30,276 nucleotides of DNA from CAZABG01 sp964460985 (lineage in GTDB: Bacteria > Chlamydiota > Chlamydiia > Chlamydiales > Parachlamydiaceae). Below the pieces are notes generated by a model. It was given only the letters and a program-made list of their open reading frames with translations. It was not told the DNA's origin and made no database searches. The DNA lies in NCBI GenBank assembly GCA_964460985.1, contig CAYWQX010000026.1:1-30276 (forward strand), given 5' to 3'. A program made the position numbers and the translations under genes. Below are positions 15,530-23,087 of the stretch, one piece after another (position 1 is the stretch's first letter; each line of letters opens with the position of its first letter).

Positions 15530-16891
15530 ATGAATAAAATATATATCCTTCTCTTTGTAATTACCGCCTCATTATATGGGGATTTGTCTCATGTATTTAA
15601 TAACCCTCTTAATTGGCCACCTATTCTTTACGCTCTTCACATAGGTGATGACGAATCGGCAGCTAAGCTCATCGAGCTTTATCCTAAAGATCTTGATAGG
15701 ACAACGAAAACGCTTGGAGGATTCTCTGATAATTTTACTAATGGTTTTCCGTCATATTCTTATAATGCGGGTGTGACGCCATTAGAAATGGCTTTAAGAA
15801 AAGGTAAAACCGATCTTTTTAAAATGATGGTTGATAAAGGGGCCGATTTAAACTTTAAGCGTGCAACCATGCCAGAATCTTTTCCGGGCAACGGAAAACT
15901 TCATACAGCGCTCTCAATTGCTTTGGAAGAAAACAACTGGGAAATAATTAGGTTTCTTAGGGAGAGGGGTTATAATTTTAATTTATGTTTTGCAACTACT
16001 GTAGCAACTAAAGATCTATCCAATCACATGTCAATAATCCCTCATTGGAATAATGTGTTTGAAATGTCATCTGTAGAGCAGCTTCCTTTTATACTTGAGA
16101 TTCTTTCAGACAAAGAAGCTTCCCAAGAAGCGATCGACTGGTTTAAGCATCCAAATCCTCTTCAAAGGGCTTTTGAAGAGGGTAATATTGAAATGGCTGT
16201 TTTAGCGCTTGAGTGCGGTTGCGATCCTTATGCAGAATATCCAAAAAATCTAATGACAATAGCATTGGAAATGGATGATCCAGCTTTTTTAAACCTTTTA
16301 ATAGACCATAAACTTTTCTTAAGAGAGATATATGCTAAAGCAATCAATGAACATCGTGATGATTTGATAAGTCTATTATTTTCCCAAGGTTATGTCGAGG
16401 GAGTTCTTCTTGATGCCGTCCTTGCAGGCGATTTTGAGATGGTAGTGTTATTAGTTGAGCAAGGGTTTAAAGATGAAGAGGCTCTCACACTTGCGCTTGA
16501 AATCAAAAAATATTCTATCGCACTCTTTCTGTATGAACAAAAATTTCCTTTTCATCCAGAGTACCATAAAATAGGAAGATATGTTGATCCAGAAACCAAA
16601 AAGTTCTTAATCAGGAATGATTTCCCGGTCTGGATCGGACACAATGATATTATTTCAGCCATTGAAGTACATGATTTAGAGCTCTTGAAACTCTACTACG
16701 AGAAAGGATTGCAGTTAAAAGAGTATTATTGGGGTTTTTACACAGCTGTAAGACAAAATGATCCGGATATTTTAGAATTTTTCTTTGAAAAGCATTCTTT
16801 GAGTAAAGATGCAATAGACAGTCTTATTCGTGAAGCTTTATGGATTAGGGCCGACAAACGAATAATAGAAACACTCTCCAAAGCTTATTAA
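15530..16891 (+). CDS. Exported ankyrin-repeat protein
   Basis: 453 aa from the ATG at 15530. An in-frame TTG at 15491 would add 13 residues, but the ATG start gives a clean signal peptide (MNKIYILLFVITASLYG). At least two good ankyrin repeats follow, one with VTPLEMALRKGKTDLFKMMV then DKGADLN, the next with TALSIALEENNWEIIRFLRERGYN. Degenerate repeats run to the C-terminus, such as LLDAVLAGDFEMVVLLVEQG. It lies 41 bp after waaA but looks unrelated in function. Ankyrin proteins are common effectors of intracellular bacteria. A Sec signal means export to the periplasm at least, so a secreted or surface role is inferred, not shown. An AAAGGA sequence lies only 1-2 nt from the ATG, closer than normal. 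Confidence 0.85.
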   Translation: MNKIYILLFVITASLYGDLSHVFNNPLNWPPILYALHIGDDESAAKLIELYPKDLDRTTKTLGGFSDNFTNGFPSYSYNAGVTPLEMALRKGKTDLFKMMVDKGADLNFKRATMPESFPGNGKLHTALSIALEENNWEIIRFLRERGYNFNLCFATTVATKDLSNHMSIIPHWNNVFEMSSVEQLPFILEILSDKEASQEAIDWFKHPNPLQRAFEEGNIEMAVLALECGCDPYAEYPKNLMTIALEMDDPAFLNLLIDHKLFLREIYAKAINEHRDDLISLLFSQGYVEGVLLDAVLAGDFEMVVLLVEQGFKDEEALTLALEIKKYSIALFLYEQKFPFHPEYHKIGRYVDPETKKFLIRNDFPVWIGHNDIISAIEVHDLELLKLYYEKGLQLKEYYWGFYTAVRQNDPDILEFFFEKHSLSKDAIDSLIREALWIRADKRIIETLSKAY

Positions 16892-16923
16892 GAGGGCAAT
16901 TTAGGATTTGTTTTTTCTTTTGC

Positions 16924-16952
16924 TTGTCATAAAAAGAGTCAAATGCTAAGCT
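16924..16952 (+). promoter_or_regulatory. Possible promoter of the tRNA pair
   Basis: -35 TTGTCA (16924-16929, five of six), 17-bp spacer, weak -10 TAAGCT (16947-16952). Transcription would start about 14 nt before the first tRNA. The poor -10 box keeps confidence low. Confidence 0.3.
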
Positions 16953-16972
16953 TTTGTCAATCTTGAATTCAT

Positions 16973-17045
16973 CGCGGGGTGGAGCAGGGGTTAGCTCGTT
17001 GGGCTCATAACCCAAAGGTCGGAGGTTCGAATCCTCTCCCCGCTA
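16973..17045 (+). tRNA. Initiator tRNA-fMet (CAT)
   Basis: A full cloverleaf with anticodon CAT, T-loop TTCGAAT, and anticodon stem TTGGG/CCCAA carrying the three consecutive G-C pairs next to the loop that mark initiator tRNAs. The first acceptor pair is unpaired (C1 against T72), another initiator hallmark, although the more familiar mismatch is C1-A72. The D stem GAGC/GCTC has the A11-T24 pair of initiators. The 3' CCA is not encoded. Confidence 0.95.
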
Positions 17046-17067
17046 TTTTCTTTTTGTTTTTCTAAAC

Positions 17068-17141
17068 GGCGGCATAGCTCAGCTGGTTAGAGCAGCGGAA
17101 TCATAATCCGCGTGTCGTCGGTTCGAATCCGGCTGCCGCTA
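17068..17141 (+). tRNA. tRNA-Met (CAT), probably elongator
   Basis: Cloverleaf with acceptor GGCGGCA/TGCCGCT (G1-T72 wobble), D-arm GCTCAGCTGGTTAGAGC, anticodon loop ATCATAA on a GCGGA/TCCGC stem, and T-arm loop TTCGAAT. CCA is not encoded. CAT is also the gene-level anticodon of tRNA-Ile(AUA, lysidine-modified); the GGCGGCA acceptor suits elongator methionine better, but I cannot exclude Ile2. It lies 22 nt after the initiator tRNA and ends 3 nt before the stop codon of the opposing gene. Confidence 0.9.
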
Positions 17142-17144
17142 AAA

Positions 17145-19145
17145 CTAACCGTTATTATCAATCTTTACATTTGAACTGTTAACGAGTCTTACCTTGGCTT
17201 TGTTCGCTAATATAGTGATCGGTTCTTTTGCTGTGCACTGTTCTATATCTAATTTTTCAATCTTTACAGGCAATATGAAGGGATTCGTTTCAAATGTGCA
17301 TCCTGCTAAAGCCAAAGAGGCGATCTTCACTTCTGATTCATTTAAACGACGTTCTTTTCCCTTTAAAAAAGTAGAGTCTATTAATTTTAATTCTATAGGG
17401 TCGCATTCATAGAGAAGGACGGAGGCGTTTTCAGGGTTCAGTTTTGCATTAAAAAGGGTCAGAGACGAAATTTCAACATCATCTTCTCTTACAAAAAGAA
17501 GAAACATTAGCATAGTTTCGTCATCAATTTGCTCCATGTTAATGGCAAGCTCATCAAGTTTTTTCATCTTCATGATATGCTCTAAGGCGTTTGGAGATAT
17601 CGGAATCCTACCCAGATTCAATGTTGAAGTATCTAATGGAATCGCTTTGATGATGGCATCGTACTCTTCAGGTTTTAAATCTTGAGGCAGTTTCGATAAG
17701 TCGATACCACCATTTTCAGCGGTGCACTGTTCTATAATGACCTTAGGTTCGATATTTTTAATGACAGGAAGTTTTTTTGTTTTTAATGACTCCATCTGAT
17801 TCAGCCGGTCTAAGTTGGTTATTTGAGTACATCGGCTTAAATCGATCGATTCAAGATTCTTAGGTAAAAGGTTAAATTGCTCTTGGGTTAAGTTGTTTGG
17901 AAGAGAGACACTTTTTAAATTTAGACCGATAAAGCGCTCATAGTCCTCCGGACTCACATTATCGGGGATTACAAGATTGAGATTTTGCGCTTTCATTAGA
18001 TTTTCAAACAGAAACTCTTTGTTAACGCGCAGAAAAAACGAAAGGGCCGGGTTAAAATAGCTCAAAAGTTTTGCGATCAACTTTTCAAGAAAAGTGTGCT
18101 CTCTTAGTTGAGCGATGCTTTGATTAAGAGAGGTGCTAATTTTATCGGCTAATTTAGTGTCCTCACTTAAAAAAGTCTCATACATGGCAAGCGCAAATAA
18201 AAAATCTCCTCTTTTAGTCGTATTCAAACGATCGATAATTCCATCTGCTTTTTCAAGAAGTGCCTTTTTTGCCTCTGGAAAATCATTTAAATTCTTGTAG
18301 AGACTTATTAAAAAAATCCATTCTTCCTTTGAGAGTTTTGGATCGGGCAGAAAATCAGCCTCTTTACCTACTTCCAAGTGAAAAAGTTTAAAAAATAGAT
18401 TGTCAGTTATTTTTTGATCTAAAACGAGCCAACCGAGGCTTCCTTTGGCAACAAGCGCTTGAATCACATCGGATTGACTCATTAAACCTTCTCTTATCAA
18501 AAGTCTAAAGCCGTATACAGCCTCTGGTAGGGAAGCCTCTTCTTTTAAAAACTTGACGAATTTTGAAGCAGAATCTTCCTTTAGATCGATGGCTGCGACG
18601 ATGCTTTCAAATTCATCACGAGGTGGATTCTTGGGAAGCTCGGAATAGAGAGAGTTTAGTTTATCTTTTATAGAGCTTATGTCTCCCTTGGCCTCTTTCA
18701 GTATAAAATAGAGCCTTCCCAATTCATGTTTTTCGATGGGTTCTTTGGAGATATATCGTCTTAAGAGCTCGAGCTCATCATAGGTCAACTTTTTAAAATT
18801 GAGGTTGGGAATTTCTTGCTTAATCGTATCTCTTAAATATTTGGGATAACTGTTGGTTTGCTCTTTTAAGGAAACATCTACTCGGGGACTTTGGAGCACT
18901 TGGGAGGCGATTTTACCAAGCTTTATTTTGTCTTCCGACCGTTTCTGAGAGTCGATAAACTTCCAGCATTTCTCTTTCAATTGGAGCTTTGCCGGCTCGG
19001 GTAAGTTCTCTATTTTTGCGAGGATCGCATGCAAATTTTTTTCATTATTCCCGTCTACTTGATTATGTAAATTAGGAACTCCACGGCTCCAATCGCTTTT
19101 AAGTAAAGTTTGTATGCTCATACCTTCATTATACGTGATTTTCAT
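17145..19145 (-). CDS. Large hypothetical protein with C-terminal leucine-rich-repeat-like region
   Basis: 666 aa, no signal peptide or membrane helix. Residues 1 to about 385 are predicted to be mainly helical and charged, with no family I recognise. From about 390 onward it has LRR-like units: NLKSVSLPNNLTQEQFNLL, then PKNLESIDLSRCTQITNLDRL, and later segments with regular L-x-L-x patterns. The phrase IEQCTA occurs twice in the C-terminal part (around 485 and 635), hinting at internal duplication. A helical front with an LRR tail is a common layout for host-directed proteins of intracellular bacteria, so an effector role is possible but unproven. An ATG at 19121 (Met9) is a possible alternative start. 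Confidence 0.8.
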   Translation of the reverse strand: MKITYNEGMSIQTLLKSDWSRGVPNLHNQVDGNNEKNLHAILAKIENLPEPAKLQLKEKCWKFIDSQKRSEDKIKLGKIASQVLQSPRVDVSLKEQTNSYPKYLRDTIKQEIPNLNFKKLTYDELELLRRYISKEPIEKHELGRLYFILKEAKGDISSIKDKLNSLYSELPKNPPRDEFESIVAAIDLKEDSASKFVKFLKEEASLPEAVYGFRLLIREGLMSQSDVIQALVAKGSLGWLVLDQKITDNLFFKLFHLEVGKEADFLPDPKLSKEEWIFLISLYKNLNDFPEAKKALLEKADGIIDRLNTTKRGDFLFALAMYETFLSEDTKLADKISTSLNQSIAQLREHTFLEKLIAKLLSYFNPALSFFLRVNKEFLFENLMKAQNLNLVIPDNVSPEDYERFIGLNLKSVSLPNNLTQEQFNLLPKNLESIDLSRCTQITNLDRLNQMESLKTKKLPVIKNIEPKVIIEQCTAENGGIDLSKLPQDLKPEEYDAIIKAIPLDTSTLNLGRIPISPNALEHIMKMKKLDELAINMEQIDDETMLMFLLFVREDDVEISSLTLFNAKLNPENASVLLYECDPIELKLIDSTFLKGKERRLNESEVKIASLALAGCTFETNPFILPVKIEKLDIEQCTAKEPITILANKAKVRLVNSSNVKIDNNG

Positions 19146-19201
19146 GAGTCCATAAAATTAAGATTGGATTAATTTTAACCTCTTCATTATGTTGCTTAGG
19201 C

Positions 19202-20914
19202 ATGATTCAAAATATTCGTAGTAATATTGACCTATCTCTCAAAGAGACAAAGCCGTCCACTGTTGTGGCGTTGACTGCGCTGTTTACTCTATGCGTAACG
19301 GTGTGGGTGCTTGATCGATTGCATCGTACCCCAAAAGATCTAATGGCCCGTGTTTCATTGAAGGTGCCTTTTATAAGGCGGGAGTACGAAAAAGAAATCT
19401 CGAAAGAGAGGCTCAAGTTTGTTGGCCAGGTTCAACAAAAATGGCAGGAATATGGAGCTCCTTTTTTAACGATTCCTGAAAGAGCGATTTCTTTTGAAGA
19501 AGCGTATAATCTTATCGATCGCTATGACGCTTATGTGAAAAGTAAAATTCGTGGAGTTCATTTTTCTGGAACGATTTATCCGGCAGTGCATGAAACAACA
19601 CCGATAATGAAAACTCACGATATGAGCAGCTTATATGCCTATATCACTCAAAAAGCCTATTTATGGAATTCACTCCATATGGATGAGTTTGATATCGGAT
19701 ATTTTCTTCAATATCAGGTCGTTCAAATGATAGCTGCGAAATATGGGGCTCAAAAAAATGAGGCTTCCGGTTTTGTGACTTCCGGGGGAACTGAAAGCCT
19801 CATGCTTGCTGTCCGCACCTATTCGGAATGGGGGATGAAAAATCGCGGTCAAAAGGTAGGAGAGGGGGTTATTTTAGCAGCTCCCACCATCCATGCGGCC
19901 GTTTTAAAGGGGTGCCAAGATTATAAAGTGAATATGTGCCTGCTTAAAATAGATGAGAGAGGGGGTGTCGATTTAAAAGACCTCGCCGAAAAACTTCATT
20001 ATTGGGGCGATTTTGTTGTAGCTGTTTTTGCATCAGCGCCCGCTTACGGAACAGGCACGATGGATCCGATCCCTGAAATTGCAACCCTTTGCAATCGCCA
20101 TAAAGTTCCCTTCCATGTGGATGCGTGTCTTGGAGGCTTTATTGTTGAAGAGCCGTTTTTTAAATATCCGGGAGTCACATCCATTTCGGTAGATACGCAT
20201 AAAAACGGTCGAGCCCCCAAAGGCTCTTCGGTGCTCGCTTTCCTCTATGACTTTGCTGATTTTTCGATTTATTGCTATCCCGATTGGGAGGTAGCTTATG
20301 GAACACCTAAGGCGGAAGGGAGCCAATCGGTGGTTCCGGTCTTTCAGGCATTCATCACGCTTCTTATGACAGGCTTGGAAGGGTACCGAAAACAAAGAGA
20401 GGCGATTTTATCGATGCGAGAGAATATTATCCGTCGTCTTCCTGTCAGCTTTGTAATTGTTGGGGAACCACAGGCTAATGTTGTTGCTTTCAAGATCAGG
20501 GAAGGCGATTTAAGGCCTGGTGCTATCTATCATTTCGCCCACGAAATGAAAGAGCGTAAATTTGTTCTGAACCCCTTGAAGGGAGAAAGAGTGCATCTTT
20601 GTATCACGGAGCTTTTTACCTCTGATCCGACGGTGTTGGATAAGTTCATCACGGCGGTTCATGAAAGCTATCAAGAAACCGTTAAAGCGGCTCATTCCCA
20701 AAAGAAGTTTTTGGGTGAAGCTGGCGTGTATGGTTCGTTAGAGGCGGCCTTCCATCCTGATGTTCAGAAAGCGGTTCATTTGATGGGATTAAAAAAGGGG
20801 CTCATGGAAGTGGTTAAAAACATTTTACTTGGAAAAAGGGGAGCCTCTGAGGCTGTCAGAAGCTATATATCGGCTAGGCTTCAGCCTTATCGTTCGAGTC
20901 AAAAATTCGAGTAG
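19202..20914 (+). CDS. Sphingosine-1-phosphate lyase (eukaryote-type)
   Basis: 570 aa, close to the human enzyme (about 568). A membrane helix lies at about 20-38, as in the ER-anchored eukaryotic protein. The PLP-dependent group II decarboxylase domain follows with TSGGTESLMLAV (193-204), HVDACLGGF (305-313), and the Schiff-base lysine K334 in SVDTHKNGRAPKGSS. The enzyme cleaves sphingosine-1-phosphate to phosphoethanolamine and hexadecenal. Legionella uses a similar acquired lyase as a translocated effector that lowers host sphingolipids and autophagy; the same role here is inferred. The only substitution I note in the active-site block is N-G-R where eukaryotic forms usually have Y-G-Y. 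It stands alone between opposing genes. A different acyl-amine decarboxylase of the same fold is less likely given the HVDACLGGF motif. Confidence 0.92.
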   Translation: MIQNIRSNIDLSLKETKPSTVVALTALFTLCVTVWVLDRLHRTPKDLMARVSLKVPFIRREYEKEISKERLKFVGQVQQKWQEYGAPFLTIPERAISFEEAYNLIDRYDAYVKSKIRGVHFSGTIYPAVHETTPIMKTHDMSSLYAYITQKAYLWNSLHMDEFDIGYFLQYQVVQMIAAKYGAQKNEASGFVTSGGTESLMLAVRTYSEWGMKNRGQKVGEGVILAAPTIHAAVLKGCQDYKVNMCLLKIDERGGVDLKDLAEKLHYWGDFVVAVFASAPAYGTGTMDPIPEIATLCNRHKVPFHVDACLGGFIVEEPFFKYPGVTSISVDTHKNGRAPKGSSVLAFLYDFADFSIYCYPDWEVAYGTPKAEGSQSVVPVFQAFITLLMTGLEGYRKQREAILSMRENIIRRLPVSFVIVGEPQANVVAFKIREGDLRPGAIYHFAHEMKERKFVLNPLKGERVHLCITELFTSDPTVLDKFITAVHESYQETVKAAHSQKKFLGEAGVYGSLEAAFHPDVQKAVHLMGLKKGLMEVVKNILLGKRGASEAVRSYISARLQPYRSSQKFE

Positions 20915-21088
20915 TTATTTTTTTATAAATAACAGGCTTGTGCCAAGTAAAATACCAAGTATAGCGAACAAAAGAGAAGGATAGGCGATCTCTGATGTTC
21001 CGCTTGTGAAGGCAAAAAAATAAAGGCCTAGAACAAACGAACCAATGGATATCAGAGAAATTCCGATGAGATGTAAAATTTTATACAT
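20915..21088 (-). CDS. Small two-helix membrane protein (57 aa)
   Basis: An unannotated-size ORF of 57 residues from the ATG at 21088. Two hydrophobic segments (about 5-27, from ILHLIGISLISIGSFVLG, and 37-54, from YPSLLFAILGILLG) are joined by a short polar loop (TSGTSEIA), ending in FIKK. A Shine-Dalgarno GGAG lies 2-3 nt before the ATG, rather close. The stop codon abuts the stop of the sphingosine-1-phosphate lyase gene tail-to-tail with no spacer. The amphipathic layout and ribosome site support a real gene; function unknown. Confidence 0.65.
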   Translation of the reverse strand: MYKILHLIGISLISIGSFVLGLYFFAFTSGTSEIAYPSLLFAILGILLGTSLLFIKK

Positions 21089-21143
21089 ATCTCCTCAATA
21101 ACAATTATCGTCTCTGATATAAAGATTTTTTTTCGGAGGAGAG

Positions 21144-21680
21144 ATGAAGGTTTTCATTCCATTATTTATGTTGATCGGGGCGCTTCATGGAGCTGACTTA
21201 GGTTTAAATATCGGCCCTTTTAGTTTAGAGCTAAATGTAGGTCATAGAGGTTATTCTGAAAGACAAGGTTTTATCGATGATCCTATCTGCTATGCGATCA
21301 GCTCGAAGCAGCAATTGAGAGTGCAGTTTTTGGTGGAGGAGGATCTTGGAAAAGGGGAGTGGAAAACCACTTTAAAAGAGGTCACGATCGATCCTTACGT
21401 ATTTGGGTATGATAAAAACAACCAGCCTGTCCTTCGCGGGAATATTACAAAGGAAGAGGTCTTAAAAGAAGTGACCATTAAAGATTATAAACCGTCAGAT
21501 GATGACGGAAAATCATATAGCGGCTTCTTCAGCTGGTTTAAGACAACGGGTAGATCAAATTCGATTAATGTGCGGGGGATTCGAAGCATCCAAGTGTTAG
21601 ATAATCAGTTCTTCAATCCACCGAGTGAGCTTGATAGCTCCTACTTTAATGATTTGGCTACGGTGAAGTGCAAACTTTAG
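21144..21680 (+). CDS. Exported protein with WYL-like beta domain
   Basis: 178 aa with a signal peptide (MKVFIPLFMLIGALHG, cut before ADL). An excellent Shine-Dalgarno GGAGGAG precedes the ATG. The mature part contains TIDPYVFGYDKNNQPVLRG followed later by IRSIQVLDNQFFNPP. This order (x-P-Y-x-x-G-Y-x-K-x-x-x-x-L-R-G ... I-x-x-I-x-V-L-x-x-x-F) resembles the Sm-like WYL ligand-binding domain, which is normally cytoplasmic and often fused to DNA-binding domains. None is present here. Resemblance is by eye and could be coincidental. Two cysteines (in DDPICYA and VKCKL) could form a disulfide. Function unknown. Confidence 0.75.
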   Translation: MKVFIPLFMLIGALHGADLGLNIGPFSLELNVGHRGYSERQGFIDDPICYAISSKQQLRVQFLVEEDLGKGEWKTTLKEVTIDPYVFGYDKNNQPVLRGNITKEEVLKEVTIKDYKPSDDDGKSYSGFFSWFKTTGRSNSINVRGIRSIQVLDNQFFNPPSELDSSYFNDLATVKCKL

Positions 21681-21716
21681 TGATTTAAAATTTTACTACT
21701 GAGCCACTGAGATCAT

Positions 21717-21754
21717 ACGAGCCCGATGAGAATTTTTTTTCTCACTGAGCTCGT
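21717..21754. terminator. Hairpin between convergent genes
   Basis: Outer arms ACGAGC (21717-21722) and GCTCGT (21749-21754), inner arms TGAGAA (21727-21732) and TTCTCA (21739-21744), separated by a symmetric 4-nt internal loop; the T-run is in the apical loop. It lies between the stop codons of two convergent genes, so a shared bidirectional terminator is likely, although no T-run follows the stem. Confidence 0.45.
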
Positions 21755-21767
21755 GGTACTCTCTTGC

Positions 21768-22145
21768 TTAATTGCAGTTGCAGTTTTGCTCGGGTTCTAG
21801 AGAAGGAGCGAGCGATTCAGGAAGAATTCGGTACTGGCCGCCGCTTACTGCATCCACACCCCAACCGATGAAGCCCCCGGCGATGATATTACCCGCAACA
21901 GCTGCAGAAAGGACTGGAGTTAAGTTGTATGTTTGCGGCACGTAGCCTTCCTTCGAAAAAGTTACTAAGTGGTTATGCTTACGAGAAACTTCGATAGTTA
22001 AGGGAGTATGTCCTACATAGCATCCATCCACGTCAACCTGAGCCCCTGCAGGGTAAGATGTCACCGGGATAGGTTGAGTCGTTCCATTGATAATTGTTGC
22101 ACAACCGGTGAGTGTTAAAAGGGATAAAATTAAGTATTTTTTCAT
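21768..22145 (-). CDS. PEGA-domain lipoprotein
   Basis: 125 aa. A lipoprotein signal peptide ends in the lipobox L-T-G-C with the lipidated Cys15. The mature part begins ATIINGTTQPI, followed by a PEGA-type beta domain, SYPAGAQVDVDGCYVGHTPL then TFSKEGYVPQTY (about 30-77). A glycine/alanine-rich hydrophobic stretch (about 80-105) could contact or span a membrane. The tail ends in NCNCN. PEGA domains are linked to cell-envelope attachment. It is a natural client of the LolDE exporter in this window. Its ribosome binding site and start codon lie in an inverted repeat (22144-22170). Function beyond envelope location is unknown. Confidence 0.85.
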   Translation of the reverse strand: MKKYLILSLLTLTGCATIINGTTQPIPVTSYPAGAQVDVDGCYVGHTPLTIEVSRKHNHLVTFSKEGYVPQTYNLTPVLSAAVAGNIIAGGFIGWGVDAVSGGQYRILPESLAPSLEPEQNCNCN

Positions 22146-22170
22146 ATTACCTTCTTATTAAAGGTAATAT
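22144..22170 (-). promoter_or_regulatory. Hairpin masking ribosome site and start codon of the PEGA lipoprotein
   Basis: Perfect 10-bp arms 22144-22153 and 22161-22170, 7-nt loop. In the mRNA the 3' arm contains the AAGG of the Shine-Dalgarno sequence (AAGAAGG, 22156-22150) and the A and U of the AUG. Only two G-C pairs support the stem, so it would melt easily, as RNA thermometers do. Role inferred. Confidence 0.5.
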
Positions 22171-22197
22171 TATTATCAATTTAGTTAATTGAGGCAA

Positions 22198-22998
22198 TTA
22201 TTTCTTTTTAAGATGTCGTAGATGATTGCTCATCTCATCATGGAGGTGTCCGTTTGAAGCAAGGATATGCCCATCCATCAAATCAAGCGGGGAGTTGTCA
22301 TAGGCAGTGACTTTGCCTCCCGCTTCTTGCACAAGGAGCCAGCCGGCTGCCATATCCCAGGGTTTTACCCCTCTCTCCCAGTAACCATCGAGTCTGCCGG
22401 CTGCCACATAGGCTAAATCAAGCGCCGCACTTCCAGCACGTCTCACCCCTTGGGTAAGCTGGGTAAAGTGGGTAAATTCCTTATAGTTGGTTTCAGGCGA
22501 TTTGAGTCTGTCATAAGCAAAACCGGTCGCAAGAAGCGAGTCTTCTAATTTTGCGATCGAAGAGACACGGATCGGCTTTCCGTTGAGCGTAGATCCTCTT
22601 CCTTTGGCGGCTTCAAAATTTTCATTTAAAAGTGGATTGAAGACGATCGCCACCATGGGTTCTTGTTTATAGAGAACACCGATCGAGATGGAGACTGTTG
22701 GGTATTGGTGGGCATAATTAGTGGTGCCATCAAGCGGATCTATAATCCATAAATAATCACTAGGAAGGGCTTCAAAGCCCGACTCTTCTGCCATGATCGC
22801 ATGGTCTGGAAATGATTTTTTAATCGTTTCGATAATAACCGCTTCAGACTTCTTATCGGCTATGGTGACAAGATCGCTATGAGAGCTTTTTAAATCATAG
22901 GCCGTGATTTTTCCCCAATACTCTGTTAAAATTTGAGCGCCCTTGGAAGAGGCTTGTTGAGCAGTTGCTAAAATCTGGTCAATCATAAGATGAATCAT
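22198..22998 (-). CDS. suhB: Inositol-1-monophosphatase family protein (SuhB-like)
   Basis: 266 aa with the family's metal sites: E71 in MAEESG, D87 and D90 in WIIDPLDGTTNYAH (84-97), and D215 in KPWDMAAGWLLVQEAGG (212-228). Family members hydrolyse inositol monophosphate or related sugar phosphates or 3'-phosphoadenosine phosphates; E. coli SuhB also acts in rRNA transcription. The GTTNYAHQYP form is nearest to SuhB/IMPase rather than CysQ. The ATG at 22998 is used; Met5 (22986) is an alternative. It lies 52 bp upstream of the PEGA lipoprotein gene on the same strand. Confidence 0.9.
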   Translation of the reverse strand: MIHLMIDQILATAQQASSKGAQILTEYWGKITAYDLKSSHSDLVTIADKKSEAVIIETIKKSFPDHAIMAEESGFEALPSDYLWIIDPLDGTTNYAHQYPTVSISIGVLYKQEPMVAIVFNPLLNENFEAAKGRGSTLNGKPIRVSSIAKLEDSLLATGFAYDRLKSPETNYKEFTHFTQLTQGVRRAGSAALDLAYVAAGRLDGYWERGVKPWDMAAGWLLVQEAGGKVTAYDNSPLDLMDGHILASNGHLHDEMSNHLRHLKKK

Positions 22999-23087
22999 CG
23001 CTCTTTACAGAATATTAATGAACTTTTAATTCGTCCTTTACCCTTCTTCTTCATACTAACTTTTTTAAAACATTTTTGAGGATTTTT

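Noticed and set aside
16892..17144. Integration site beside the tRNA genes
   Set aside because: No integrase, no repeat of the tRNA 3' end and no phage gene were seen nearby, so genomic-island insertion cannot be supported.
19164..19193. TTGGAT - 18 bp - TATGTT as promoter of the sphingosine-1-phosphate lyase
   Set aside because: The -35 box matches the consensus at only three positions; too weak to list as a feature, though it would also give a very short leader.
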